Assembly: GCA_963966185.1 (NCBI GenBank) | Contig: CAWZYM010000329.1 | Coordinates: forward strand, 875,759-939,758 | Direction: 5' to 3' | Length of the DNA: 64,000 nt | DNA from: Rhabditoides inermis | Lineage: Eukaryota > Nematoda > Chromadorea > Rhabditida > Rhabditidae | Shown here: in pieces, positions 50,802 through 60,645 of the stretch | How the letters are laid out: each line of letters opens with the position of its first letter | Position numbering within the stretch: the first letter of the stretch is position 1 | Made by a program: the position numbers and the translations under genes | The notes under the pieces: generated by a model | Told to the model about the DNA's origin: nothing | What the model saw: the letters and a program-made list of their open reading frames with translations, nothing else | Databases searched by the model: none

Positions 50802-51345
50802 TCAAAGAATTGTTTTCGAAATTTGGAACATAACTTTGTCAGAGTTGTAACCATTTGCGATATATGTTTTATACAGTTGTTGGCATCTTTGTTGAAAGGT
50901 TAATTTCAAAGTGCAACATCTGAATATTCGAATTATTTCTCCATGTAGACAATTCATAGCAATGCTCGACTTAATATTACTTTCGCAGTGAGGATATCTG
51001 ATAACATCGAATAAGTAGTCATCTGTTTTATTGTAAAGTTCTGTTTTTATCAAATTATGTTCTATTTTGATGGTCAAATCTAAGAGTTCTGTCTCTTGTA
51101 CTCGGGGCGTGAGTACTAGTTTGTTCAAGATATTCTGAGTTTCACTGTACGTAAGTGTATTCCGTGAAGAATAGTGTCAAATCGGCTAGAAGAGGCGAAC
51201 AATTGTTTCCTTGAGGAGTACCGGATATTTGTTTGAAAATTAATCCTCCATATAGGGCATAACTGTTTTTCAATAAATATTCAAGCATGAATTTAATATC
51301 ATTTTTGTCATATGTATCTCTATGTAAGTGGTACATGTATCAGCA
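50802..51345 (-). pseudogene. Second, diverged Penelope-like RT fragment
   Basis: Two adjoining frames (51142-51336 and 50802-51128) read as one Naiad-like RT C-terminus: FMLEYLLKNSYALYGG, GTPQGNNCSPLLADL, then IRYPHCESNIKSSIA and EIIRIFRCCT. The YxDD box is lost and the frame breaks near 51135. It differs from the element at 38390-43714 at about half the residues, so it belongs to another family. Confidence 0.85.
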
Positions 51346-51504
51346 ACGTCTCATGGTTTTGATCGAAACAAGTTTGAATGGCGCAACATTGTTTTAATAC
51401 TCCATGTGTTGTTATGGTAAACGCTCTCATGTATGGTGAATGATACATCATGATAAGCGTACGGTATAGAACACACATAATGGTTATGCTTTATGAATGC
51501 CAAT

Positions 51505-51716
51505 CCTGCATAGCCTTGCGGCAATCAGAGACGCCCCGAGCACACGAGGGACGCCGAAAACTTCTGCTGCAATCAATGCGACCTACATTGCCCGAGGCTA
51601 TGAGACTTGGCGCGCGGTAATACATCTACAACGCGTAACACTCTGCAGTATCATAAATGTCATGACGTGAGCCTACATCTTCCTAATATATTCATCTGCG
51701 ACGTTTGGATGAAGGT
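51505..51716 (+). other. Duplicated zinc-finger-like exon pair, copy 2
   Basis: Very close copy of 46175-46382, including the CTGCAG acceptor and GTGAGT donor around YHKCHDVSLHLPNIF. Whether it belongs to the gene at 52257 is not shown by phase. Confidence 0.4.
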
Positions 51717-51780
51717 GAGTGATTGTAAACAAAATAAAAACGTTCTTTCACAGTCTTCACGTATACTGCGATACACGCTA

Positions 51781-52256
51781 GTAGTGGGTATAAGTAACGG
51801 GTGGGACTAAAGGCCCGCCCCTTTTAACCACGCCCATTCTCAAGAGGGCATTTGAATGTGCAGAGGGGCAAACGTATATATTTTTCTCTCTCTCCCTCTC
51901 CCTATATACATCACATTTCCTTTTCTCGATAGAACATATTAATTATATAAAAGAGGGTTCAAATAGAGCTATGTATTCATTGTTTCCATTCGTAAACATT
52001 TGTCACGGTCGATGATTCTCATTTGGTTATAACCGTACATCATAAACGAACCGCTCTATTTACTCTTTTGACTTGAGGGCCATTAAGGTTCCAACATGTT
52101 TACAATTAGCTAGCCATACACCCCTGCTGTGTAATGTCTTACACTTATACGCTAGCATCACTTGCATTTGAGCGAGAGCATAGTGCGGCTGTTTTGAGAT
52201 GCATTGTTTGAGTGAGTATGCACTTTGAGTATTTTGTTCTAATGATCATTAAACAG
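51781..52256. other. Spacer, no feature seen
   Basis: AT-rich with a short (CT)n run at about 51884-51902. Confidence 0.4.
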
Positions 52257-54096
52257 AAGTGGAGGAGGCGACCGAAATCGCCGATGACATTTTCGCAGGG
52301 AGACAGATGGATGGATATGATGGTACTATGCTATGGAACAGAGGTACAAATCTTCTTTTATATGGTTCGTCACTCCCTTATTTCTTTACTGTCAGGGGAA
52401 AAAAACATTTCTCTTTACAGCCCGTGTGAGAAACAGGCTACATCGAGGATCGGTGGGGCGGCGTCTGGTCCAGCCTACTATAACTTCGTTTTGAACAGGC
52501 TAAACTCTCTGTCAAAGCAGCTCTTCCATTGTCAGTACACGTTTTCGAAAACTATGGCGTTAAAATACAAATGTTCAGGCGACCAGGTGAAGGAGGCCGA
52601 TAAGGAAGCTATGGGGGCTGATGCCCTCATCCATGTTCCGGTCCTCATGGCTATGCTCGAGACTAGGCCGCTACCTGGTGAGTGTTGGCATTCTATGAGT
52701 GTTTTTATAATTCCTTTTTTAAGGCCGATTCCTACAAGACGCTGTCGGAGCATCTCAATGTCTCCCACTCTCACCGTGCCAGTACCGGCTTGTCAGTATG
52801 TGAAGCCTTTCATAAAAAAAGTTTATGCATTAGCATAAGTGTGGTAGTATGATATCCCATTTTTACAGCCAGCCTCATGGAGGCTGTTCGCCTCGACACC
52901 GAGAGGGCGGCGTCGTGTCTCCCGCCGACCCGTCCACCCAGCCCTGCACGGCAGGATCTTCAACAAGGTTGGTTGTCGATGCATTGTTTTTAAGGACATG
53001 ATGGTGTTGTTTGTTCCCAGATCCTGCACACGTCTACCGAGTGGGCGCTGGAGGCGTGGATGAGGACATGGAGGATGAGGAGGACTGGCATGATCTGAGA
53101 CATGAGAGTCCGCAGGGAGAGCAGAAGGGGCAGAACGGTCAGGGAGAGCAGAGTGTGCAAGGAGGTAAGGGGCAGGGCGAGGCAGAGGAGCAGGATGAGC
53201 AGGATGCGTCCCATCACTCTTCTAGTGAGTGAGTGTTGAAACATCATTCGAGATTTCGCATTGTGATGTATACTTGTTTCATGCTATGAACATGTCTTCC
53301 ATTTGAATAGTTCTGTGTTTACAGCGGATCCCATGGGATTCGTCGAGAGTTATCACGTGGCGACAGATCATCCGACTGATCCGATTCGTGTATTACTGTC
53401 CGTGCATAAATTCGAATATGGAGAAGGATTCTATCAAATGTTGCCGATGGTAGGCATGAAGGGAGGGGAAACGTAACCCTTTCACTTGATTAGGTGATGA
53501 GAGCGCTTGTCGAGGAAGGCCTCACACACTTTTCGACGTGGACACCGCCGCCTACTTAGTCTACCTTGACCACCCACTCCTGGAGAAGGGCACCATACGA
53601 GTGAAGGAGGTCGGCTTGGACACAGTAGGAGAACGACTGGCAGCATTGGCTATCTCCTCGTCACAGAGCAATAGTAACGTTAGTGCGTACTATCTCTCTC
53701 TCTCTCTCTCCCTATTCATGTGATTCCCTTTTTTTTCGCTCATGTAAATGTTTACAGATCCCGATCGAGGAATACAAGATTGTCATCTGGGCGGAGGCTG
53801 CGATGGGGCGTCCACTGCCGATCGCGCGCAAGTCTCTCTCGGCGCAGATGAAAGAGGTTACCCAGCTGATGGCGCAAGATGAGAGGGACATTGAGCGGTA
53901 TGGGTTTATCCAGGCAATGGATATCTACCCCATAGGCGATGATTGGGATCATGCCCCGCGAGCCATTCTAGAGGAGATGAATGCACGTAGAATTGCCCAC
54001 ATGAAGGCTAGGGTAGCTGCAAATAAGAATAAGGGTGCGCATACTGCCAGGACGGGACAGAGCGGCAATCGTGGCAGGAAACGAAAGGGCATGTAG
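52257..54096 (+). CDS. Multi-exon gene B, unknown function, basic C-terminus
   Basis: Exons joining in phase: 52257-52343, a short exon about 52437-52455, about 52500-52530, 52579-52679, about 52723-52796, about 52869-52969, about 53022-53225, 53325-53450, about 53509-53680 and 53759-54096. Segments include QVKEADKEAMGADALIHVPV, SLMEAVRLDTERAASCLPPT, an acidic run (DEDMEDEEDW) followed by Gln/Gly/Glu-rich sequence, DPMGFVESYHVATDHPTDPI, FDVDTAAYLVYLDHPLLEKG, and the long last exon (PIEEYKIVIWAEAAMGRPLP) ending in a basic GNRGRKRKGM tail. Consistent phases argue for a real gene. I recognise no domain. The 5' end is not resolved; it is convergent with the Polinton-like relic on its right, and a mobile-element origin is possible. 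Confidence 0.55.
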
Positions 54097-54405
54097 ATGT
54101 ATATATTGATGGATTTCATTCTTATATGTTATGTGTTGTGCAATTCACCATTTCATGCACATTTTTTTGAATGTCTATTACATCAGTGAATAAATGTTAG
54201 TGATAAAAAACAATTTGAAATACAACTTGAATGATCTACGAGTTTCACTTGTTCAGAACAAACATGTTTTCATAGAATAGCTCGAAAACTTACACTCGCT
54301 TCTCAATCGGTAAGTCTTCTCCATCGCTGAAAAACAGAGTTATATGAAAGAATAACAGGTAATACTGCTTACACTGCATCTCCGTCTCTCTGCGCACTGC
54401 AGCAA

Positions 54406-54871
54406 TCATTGACAAAGGCTTTGAGTACGTTCCGTATAGCTGTGTATACGTTTCAGATAGGAACGTACAAATCTATCGTCATGAGACATGTTTTTGAATC
54501 GTTTCATTATTGCCGTGAAAGTGTCGCCCGAAAATATGTAGTACATATAAACAATGTGCTCCGCACGTATAGTCTTAATTGACAGATGTTTTATCTTATT
54601 ATAGTATACAATATCGAACTGATCAAGACACGCTGTGATGTATGGGTTTGTGGGTCTGCGACTGAAAGAGTCGAAAAAAATATGCTGTCCTTTTCTGGAC
54701 ATGATTAGCGAACCAATGCGATCCTTTTTGAAAATGCATATCGTCATTCACAATAAACGAGAAATAGTTTTGGTTAGGTGGTATTACGGGTAGAGTGTCA
54801 CAAGGAAAGACTTCTAGAAAATGTCTTTTCATCACACTACGGGCTAGACGTAGAAGGGTGATAGAGTTCAT
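54406..54871 (-). pseudogene. Polinton/Maverick-type (adenain-like) cysteine protease relic
   Basis: Reads MNSITLLRLARSVMKRHFLE then GSHWFANHV (catalytic His region) and, after a one-base frameshift within an A-run near 54700-54720, IFFDSFSRRP. This is the pattern of adenovirus-like proteases encoded by Polintons, which mature capsid proteins. The downstream segment where a Cys-Gly pair should lie instead reads IRAEHIVYMYY, so the catalytic cysteine is not visible. With the frameshift, the gene is dead. Confidence 0.65.
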
Positions 54872-55155
54872 TTCTGAATAATATTTTCTACATGCGCCTG
54901 TCTGCACGAGTCAATATATACTTGTGAGGTGAATCGACCGAGACAGACTATGTTTAGTCCACCGTCGGGGACGCTCTTGTTGAAAGTCATCCTCATAACA
55001 GTTGCGCCAGGTGTCATCAGTTCGAAAGTAGACGGGGAGTTGGCGCAAGGACTGACTTCTTTTGTAAACACTGTCCATATCGCATCATAAAGACGAGCTG
55101 TATGAGTTATTGGCGCAGAATCACACACGCACACATCCATAACACGATACGGCAC
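54868..55155 (-). pseudogene. ORF upstream of the protease relic, possible capsid C-terminus
   Basis: Ninety-five codons on the same strand, overlapping the protease start by four bases. The end (TPGATVMRMTFNK, GLNIVCLGRFTSQVYID) has the alternating hydrophobic pattern seen at the C-terminus of jelly-roll capsid proteins of Polinton-like elements. That comparison is weak and from memory of the general pattern; placement beside the protease is the stronger argument. Confidence 0.35.
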
Positions 55156-55217
55156 ATTGATACTTATTCATCTTAGGAAAGCAGTGGATCAATGGTACTT
55201 CATAGTCATAGTCATAG

Positions 55218-55448
55218 TCATAGTGAGACAATGGCACAGTCTTTGGCGCAAGAGTTCAAAGTGTGATAGTTAATTAGGAAGCTAAATGGAAATGGGTAAT
55301 GTGTGCCTAGTACATAAGTAGGCGGCGCTTGAATCATTTTGTCTCGCAATATATTTGTACCTGTATTACTAGTCCAGGTACAGTGCTTCAAATCAAATCG
55401 ACTAAATTGTTCAAAAACATTTATTTGTTTGAATAGCGCTGGGGTCAA
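55218..55448 (-). pseudogene. Further ORF of the Polinton-like relic, unassigned
   Basis: Seventy-six codons (starts MTPALFKQINVFEQF) in line with the two frames to its left. No motif recognised. It ends near the inverted repeats at 55489. Confidence 0.3.
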
Positions 55449-55488
55449 AAAGTCAATTTCGGTTAAGTTATACTTGTTACTGCAGTTC

Positions 55489-55979
55489 CCCTCACGAAGG
55501 AGGTGTTATATGTAGGTCCTCCACTCGGATTCACAATCTGAAGGCAGCATTCGAAAGCTCTTGATTTCATTAACAACATATCAAAAATTCAGCTGCCCTC
55601 GTGTCCATTAAAGTACCGTAATCTTCGTTTGAAGTTGATACCAGATTACTGTATTTTGTGATACGTATATTGCACTATTCTAATCGGAGTGGGTCCCTAT
55701 TAGTTATAGAAGACTATAGCTTTCATTAAAAAGACTATAGCTTTCATTAAATTTCATCGATTTAGAATTCAGAGCCGAGTTATGATCGAAAACGTCGATG
55801 ACTGCCTCCAGCGAGTGTCTGGACTTTGAAAATTTTGACTGTCACTGTAAAGTATGCCTAAACCGAAACGAGGGCAGCTGATTTTTTGATATGCTAAACA
55901 GTAAGTTAAAGGCTTTCGACTTATACCTTATGAAGTTAATTCGAGTGGAAGACCTACATATAACACCTCCCTCGTCAGG
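55489..55979. mobile_element. Foldback element with about 100-bp arms
   Basis: Left GGAGGTGTTATATGTAGG and right CCTACATATAACACCTCC mirror each other, and CAGCTGCCCTCG/CGAGGGCAGCTG further in. The centre holds a tandem duplication of GACTATAGCTTTCATTAA. It could be a MITE or the border of the Polinton-like relic. Confidence 0.75.
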
Positions 55980-56580
55980 CTACAACCATAGTACATAGAG
56001 AAAAAGTGCATGCGTGGGTACTGGTAAGGTATGTATCATATGAGTATGGTACCTATATGTACATGGTATAGTCTGCCTATTCCATCGGCAGTGCCTGGAT
56101 GGCCTCATCCTGCAGCTCCAATGCCCCCTCGAGATCCGGACACTCGGTCGTTCCAACCATTTTCACAAAGATCATATCGGATACGAGGCCATCGCTTCGC
56201 GTGAACCACGACCTAAATGTTTTTTTTTTAAATAAATATTGTTTTATATAAATAATTGATGTTTTATAAATGTATAATCAACTACTTTTAAATACAAGAT
56301 AAATATTCAAGAGTGAATTTTCGCGGTTCACTGAAATTTTAGCGCGAAAAAGTATGTCACCTGTTCTCGCAACTTTCCGAAAACATTTTTGCGATTCGCT
56401 TTTAACGCGAAAAACTCTGGTCGTTGCAGTACGATAAAATGGGTGTATGCGTTTTTTTCTCACCCGTCATCAGGGACACACCTTTTATGATTTATGAGGC
56501 CGGTACATTTCCACCCCAGTGACAGGCTGAACTTGATCATTAGACAGCTGCAATATCTTCTGTATTGTGATAAACAACAA
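55980..56580. other. Spacer, no supported gene
   Basis: AT-rich sequence without a convincing exon. Confidence 0.4.
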
Positions 56581-56587
56581 CGACAAG

Positions 56588-56675
<88 letters not shown>

Positions 56676-56681
56676 ACAACA
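56581..56681. repeat. (AAC)n microsatellite
   Basis: About 33 AAC/CAA units with one CAT interruption. It creates poly-Gln, poly-Asn and poly-Leu frames that are not genes. Confidence 0.97.
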
Positions 56682-56879
56682 AAACTCACTCTGCCGTTTT
56701 ATCGCAAACCGATGCGCACTTTTCGAAAGTATCGAATTCTAGCCTGAACATCATCTGGAAAAAGAAAAAAAAAACTACTACATGTACTTGTAAGGGTACA
56801 CTGGACAATTTTGTTTGACTCGAAATGTTCGAAAGAATCATATTTATCTAAATCTCAATCAATAAGTGAGAAAGAACAA

Positions 56880-57175
56880 CGATTATGCGTTGCTTTCAAA
56901 TGTTGCAACTCACTGTTATTTCAAACTCAAAATTAATCCCGCCACGATTTCCTTTGATTCCGCCACGATTTCGTTAACTTCTTCAATACTTCAGAAATGG
57001 CGACAGAACACATATACCTCAGATGAAAGAAGCTCGTTTACTTACTGGTTGACGCAATGTGTGTGTGCGCGCCGTTATGGCGCTGAACTCGCCGGTTCGA
57101 GTTCTGTCTACGGCCAATGTTTTGCGTAATACGCGTTCAAGAGCTGGTTGCAGAACTAAGTCGGCACTGTTTCTT
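56880..57175. mobile_element. Degraded TTAAAGG-type element with B-box-like site
   Basis: The right end AAGTCGGCACTGTTTCTTTGAA resembles that of 44842-45228, and CGCCGGTTCGAGTTC near 57090 resembles a tRNA B box. The left end is unclear. Confidence 0.35.
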
Positions 57176-57230
57176 TGAAACTATATTTCTAGCATGCTTT
57201 TCATTATTTACGCATAGATTCTAAGGAGCC

Positions 57231-57480
57231 GGGGGCGCGGCTCAGTGGATTGAGCGTTCGTCTCTTAATCTCACGGTCGCTGGTTCGATCCCCCTCGGAG
57301 TCTACCATTTTTGTTGATTTCACCGAACCCCTGTGGTGTGGAAAAACCCTTCTCATGGTAGCCAAGCCAAAAGGCGTCACCATCTACGGACTCAAGGACG
57401 GAATTCATGACGTCCGACGCCACCCAACCCTCTTCTGACGTTGTCGTAATCCAAAAACCTTATCTTCTTCTCGACTAGGA
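57231..57480 (+). repeat. tRNA-derived SINE-like element
   Basis: GCGGCTCAGTGGATTGAGCG (A box with a D-stem GCTC/GAGC), a CTCTTAA anticodon-loop-like stretch as in tRNA-Lys(CTT), and GGTTCGATCCCC (B box) occupy about 57231-57300; about 180 bases of unrelated body follow. Acceptor and T stems do not pair, so it is not a tRNA gene. Confidence 0.5.
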
Positions 57481-57810
57481 GGAGCCCGGATTCAACCGGC
57501 TAAAAAAGAGACCTCTCTCTCTGTCGTTTTTTGCATATTATAGTACTAAAAAAAAACATTTTGTTTTTTTTTTCTTTTGTCATTTTGTTCATTCTCTTTT
57601 CATTCTGCACGAGATGTTGAAAAGCGTAAAATTAGCATAAGAATATGTAAACTTTACCAAAAAATGTTATCGACTGATTATCGATCTAATATCAATTGTT
57701 GTCTTTTGACCCTTCCCTGTGGCTAAAGAGTGTTTCTCACAGCGCTTCGATCTTGTGGGGTACCGCACTTATGGTATATAGTCAGGATATAGAGATTCTG
57801 AATAAAGAAT

Positions 57811-58134
57811 CATTTTCTTCAAAAAGTACGTGCGTAAAGAGATGATCTTTGTCTTATGCCAATGCAGCAAAAGCACATGTATATGTATGAAACGTTTACA
57901 AATACTAACACAAACCTGCGCATTCTGAAATGTTCTGTTGAAACTAACCAGTGAATACAACGATGTACAATTGAACAGAGAGAAAGAATCAAGTAAGAGA
58001 GAGAAGAGAGAAAGAGAGGAGAGAGAGAGGTGCAGGTTTGTACTAGTATTTGTAAACGTTTTAGACATGTGCTTTTGCTGCATTGGCATAAGACAAAGAT
58101 CATCTCTTTACGCAAGTACTTTTTAAAGAAAAAA
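57811..58134. mobile_element. Foldback MITE, family D copy 3
   Basis: Arms match the copies at 26144 and 49420, flanking a (GA)n centre. Confidence 0.85.
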
Positions 58135-58209
58135 TGTGTACTTTTGTTAAATTTCATAGAAATTCTTAATATGTTCTGAATTATTATTATACATCTGGAT
58201 TATATCAAC

Positions 58210-58351
58210 AACTACTACATTCCTCTCCCTCTGTTCTTTCTTCCCCTCTGTTCTTTCTCTCTCCCTCCGTTCTCTCCTTCTCTCACTGTTTTCTCTCTCT
58301 TTCTTTCACTGTTCCTTCTCTCTTTTACTGTTCTCTCTCTCTTTCTCTTGT

Positions 58352-58393
<42 letters not shown>

Positions 58394-58420
58394 TTCTTTC
58401 TGATCTTCTCTCTCTATCTC
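58210..58420. repeat. (CT)n-rich tract
   Basis: Includes a perfect (TC)n run of about 35 bases. Confidence 0.95.
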
Positions 58421-58444
58421 GGCCCTTCTTTCTCTTCTTACTAT

Positions 58445-58779
58445 CATGTACTACAGATCACACGTTACGTTTCGGATGGCCGTTACGTTTCACAACTCCC
58501 ACATATTTTCTCACTACTAGCCGGAGTTTTCTCACTACTAGCCGGAGTCGCGCCTACTGCGCTCTACCTCCTATTGTTGGCGGGCTCAAAACAATGCAAA
58601 CCGAGATACAATGATGCCAACGACAAGTGATCTGGCATACGGAACGGTTCGAATCTAACTAACATGACTTGGATGAGTCGACATTGTTGTTAACATGACC
58701 TTTGGATATCGCTTCTTGAAAAATTCTGGCGCGAGCCCTATCTTAAGCCAAGAGAGAGGGCGCTGCGCGCCCTCTCTAA
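58445..58779 (+). mobile_element. Helitron-like non-autonomous element, copy 3
   Basis: In opposite orientation to the other two copies; ends with hairpin GAGAGGGCG ... CGCCCTCTC (58754-58776), CTAA and T. It lacks the central part present in copies 1 and 2. Confidence 0.65.
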
Positions 58780-59598
58780 TTAACCATGTCTTTCACGGTT
58801 TTAGTTATGTCTTGGATATGTACTGTGTGATTTTTTACCTTTCCTTCTAAATTATTCCTCAATAATTGATTGTGGACAATACTACTGCAGCTTTCACACA
58901 TTTCACTTGTTTAACGTGTCCCCGGACCTAATAAGAGTTTCGTGAACCTTGATCTTAAATAATAATTGTACAATAAAAATATAATCAATATTGTGTAATG
59001 TTGTATAAATCGTATAATAAAAAAATAGAATAAACATTATTATACCGAAGCTTCTCGTGCCGGGTCGTATGTGTAATTCCAATTGCGCAGAGCGACGAAT
59101 TGCGAGCACTCGACAGCTATCAGTGCAATCACCTAGAAAACGTTGCGAAAGTAGTCTTTGTCCGGAGTGGCTCTGGTGATTATACAGTACTGTTCATCCG
59201 CGATGAGTCAGTTCCGTGGATTCCACGGATTCCACGGAACCATCGGAATTTCTGTGACTGTCTCGCCACTCTCCTCTGCTGGCACAGTCTCTTATATGTA
59301 CACTAAAAAATTTACAAAATGAGATTTTCAGGTGTTGGTTTAGCAATGAATTCATTATTGTAGTTCGTTTCGAGCTGTTTTCAAAAATACATAATGTTCA
59401 TGGGGTTTATCGTTCACATTGCGCTCTAATTCCGCGCACCTGACCGCTTGGTTACATAGGGAAAGTGCAACAGAGGGCGGCTAGATCAAAGCACTGATAA
59501 CGTCATTATTAGTTTAATTATGAGTTTATGCGTTGATAATAATAGCGCTACGCTTTGTGTGATTGTAATCGACCAGTACTTGATGAAATACGTCTCTT
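58780..59598. other. Spacer, no supported gene
   Basis: A short tandem of GATTCCACG occurs near 59216-59240. Nothing else that I can support. Confidence 0.4.
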
Positions 59599-59992
59599 AA
59601 GGGGGTTCTTAGCTAGAGCCTAACGCTTGTTCGGACCTCTGCGCTCTCCGTGAAAGCACACTATTTCGTCTTCCACTCGCGTGTTCGAGTCTCTACAGCA
59701 TCAATAGATCCAAACAGGAACCTTGATCGAAGCGCGTTCGAGGCTCGATAGAGAGGTAATAGAAGGTTGATAGAAGGTGCCTCGAACAGAGGCGAGCCTC
59801 TATCAACCTTCTAACAACTCTCTATCGCTCGGATTGTAATGGGGATTCGTTGGGGTCAAACGCTCCCGTTTGGGACTATCGTTGCTGTAGAGGCTCGAAC
59901 ACGCGAGTGGAAGACGAAATAGTGTGCTTTCACGGAGAGCGCAGAGTTCCGAACATGCGTTAGGGTCTGCCGAGTAGCTAAGAACCCCCTTT
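59599..59992. mobile_element. Foldback element with about 110-bp arms and an inner hairpin
   Basis: AAGGGGGTTCTTAGCTA at the left is mirrored by TAGCTAAGAACCCCC at the right, and the arms continue through CTTCCACTCGCGTGTTCGAG. The centre itself folds (GAGGCTC ... GAGCCTC, AGAAGGTTGATAGA ... TCTATCAACCTTCT). Confidence 0.9.
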
Positions 59993-60645
59993 TTGACATC
60001 GTTTTCATTTTTCATATTGGGCAACGGCGGCTAGATCAAAGAAAAATGACGTCATCCTATCACTCTTTATCGATTTTCACTACTTTACAGAGTACATGAT
60101 CCCATAAATAAAATATCGTTGGAATCAGCGCGAAAGTGCGAATCGTTCTATGCTAATTAGAGCACATCATTTGTCCAGTGAGAAAGTGTTACATGATTTC
60201 GCATCACTCTCTGCATCTCACGTTGCGGTTCCTACACTGAAATGTGAAACTATGCGCTTGTTAGACTTACGATCAGCAAGATGAGTCGATGAGCCATTCT
60301 GGTTCGTGAAGAGTCTTCTGAGCGCTTCGAGCTCTACCAAGACAGAAGACACATAGGAACAAGTTGGAAGCCGGCGCGTAACCAAGATACCAAAAGGCTT
60401 AAGAGAAAAAAAGTTAAAAGAAAAAACCTTTACGATCTTGACGAGAAACGAGAAACGAAACGAAAAATAGTCTTACAACATATGATTAGTTATCTTATAT
60501 CAAAAAGAAAGCAAAATAGTTTACCACATCTTTCAGAGCAGTAATACTTACATATTATTACAATATGTACAAACAATATACGGTTATCTTGAATGATGAA
60601 TGACGTCAGAGATGACGTCACACACGGCGAGATTCATTCAATAAC
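59993..60645. other. Spacer, no supported gene
   Basis: No exon or repeat that I can support. Confidence 0.4.

Noticed and set aside
55218..55448. Confident capsid gene call
   Set aside because: No motif is clear enough; kept only as an unassigned neighbour of the protease relic.
56485..56818. Poly-Gln, poly-Asn and poly-Leu frames
   Set aside because: Products of the (AAC)n microsatellite; no surrounding exon structure.
57231..57305. Functional tRNA-Lys gene
   Set aside because: A and B boxes are present but acceptor and T stems do not pair; better explained as a SINE head.
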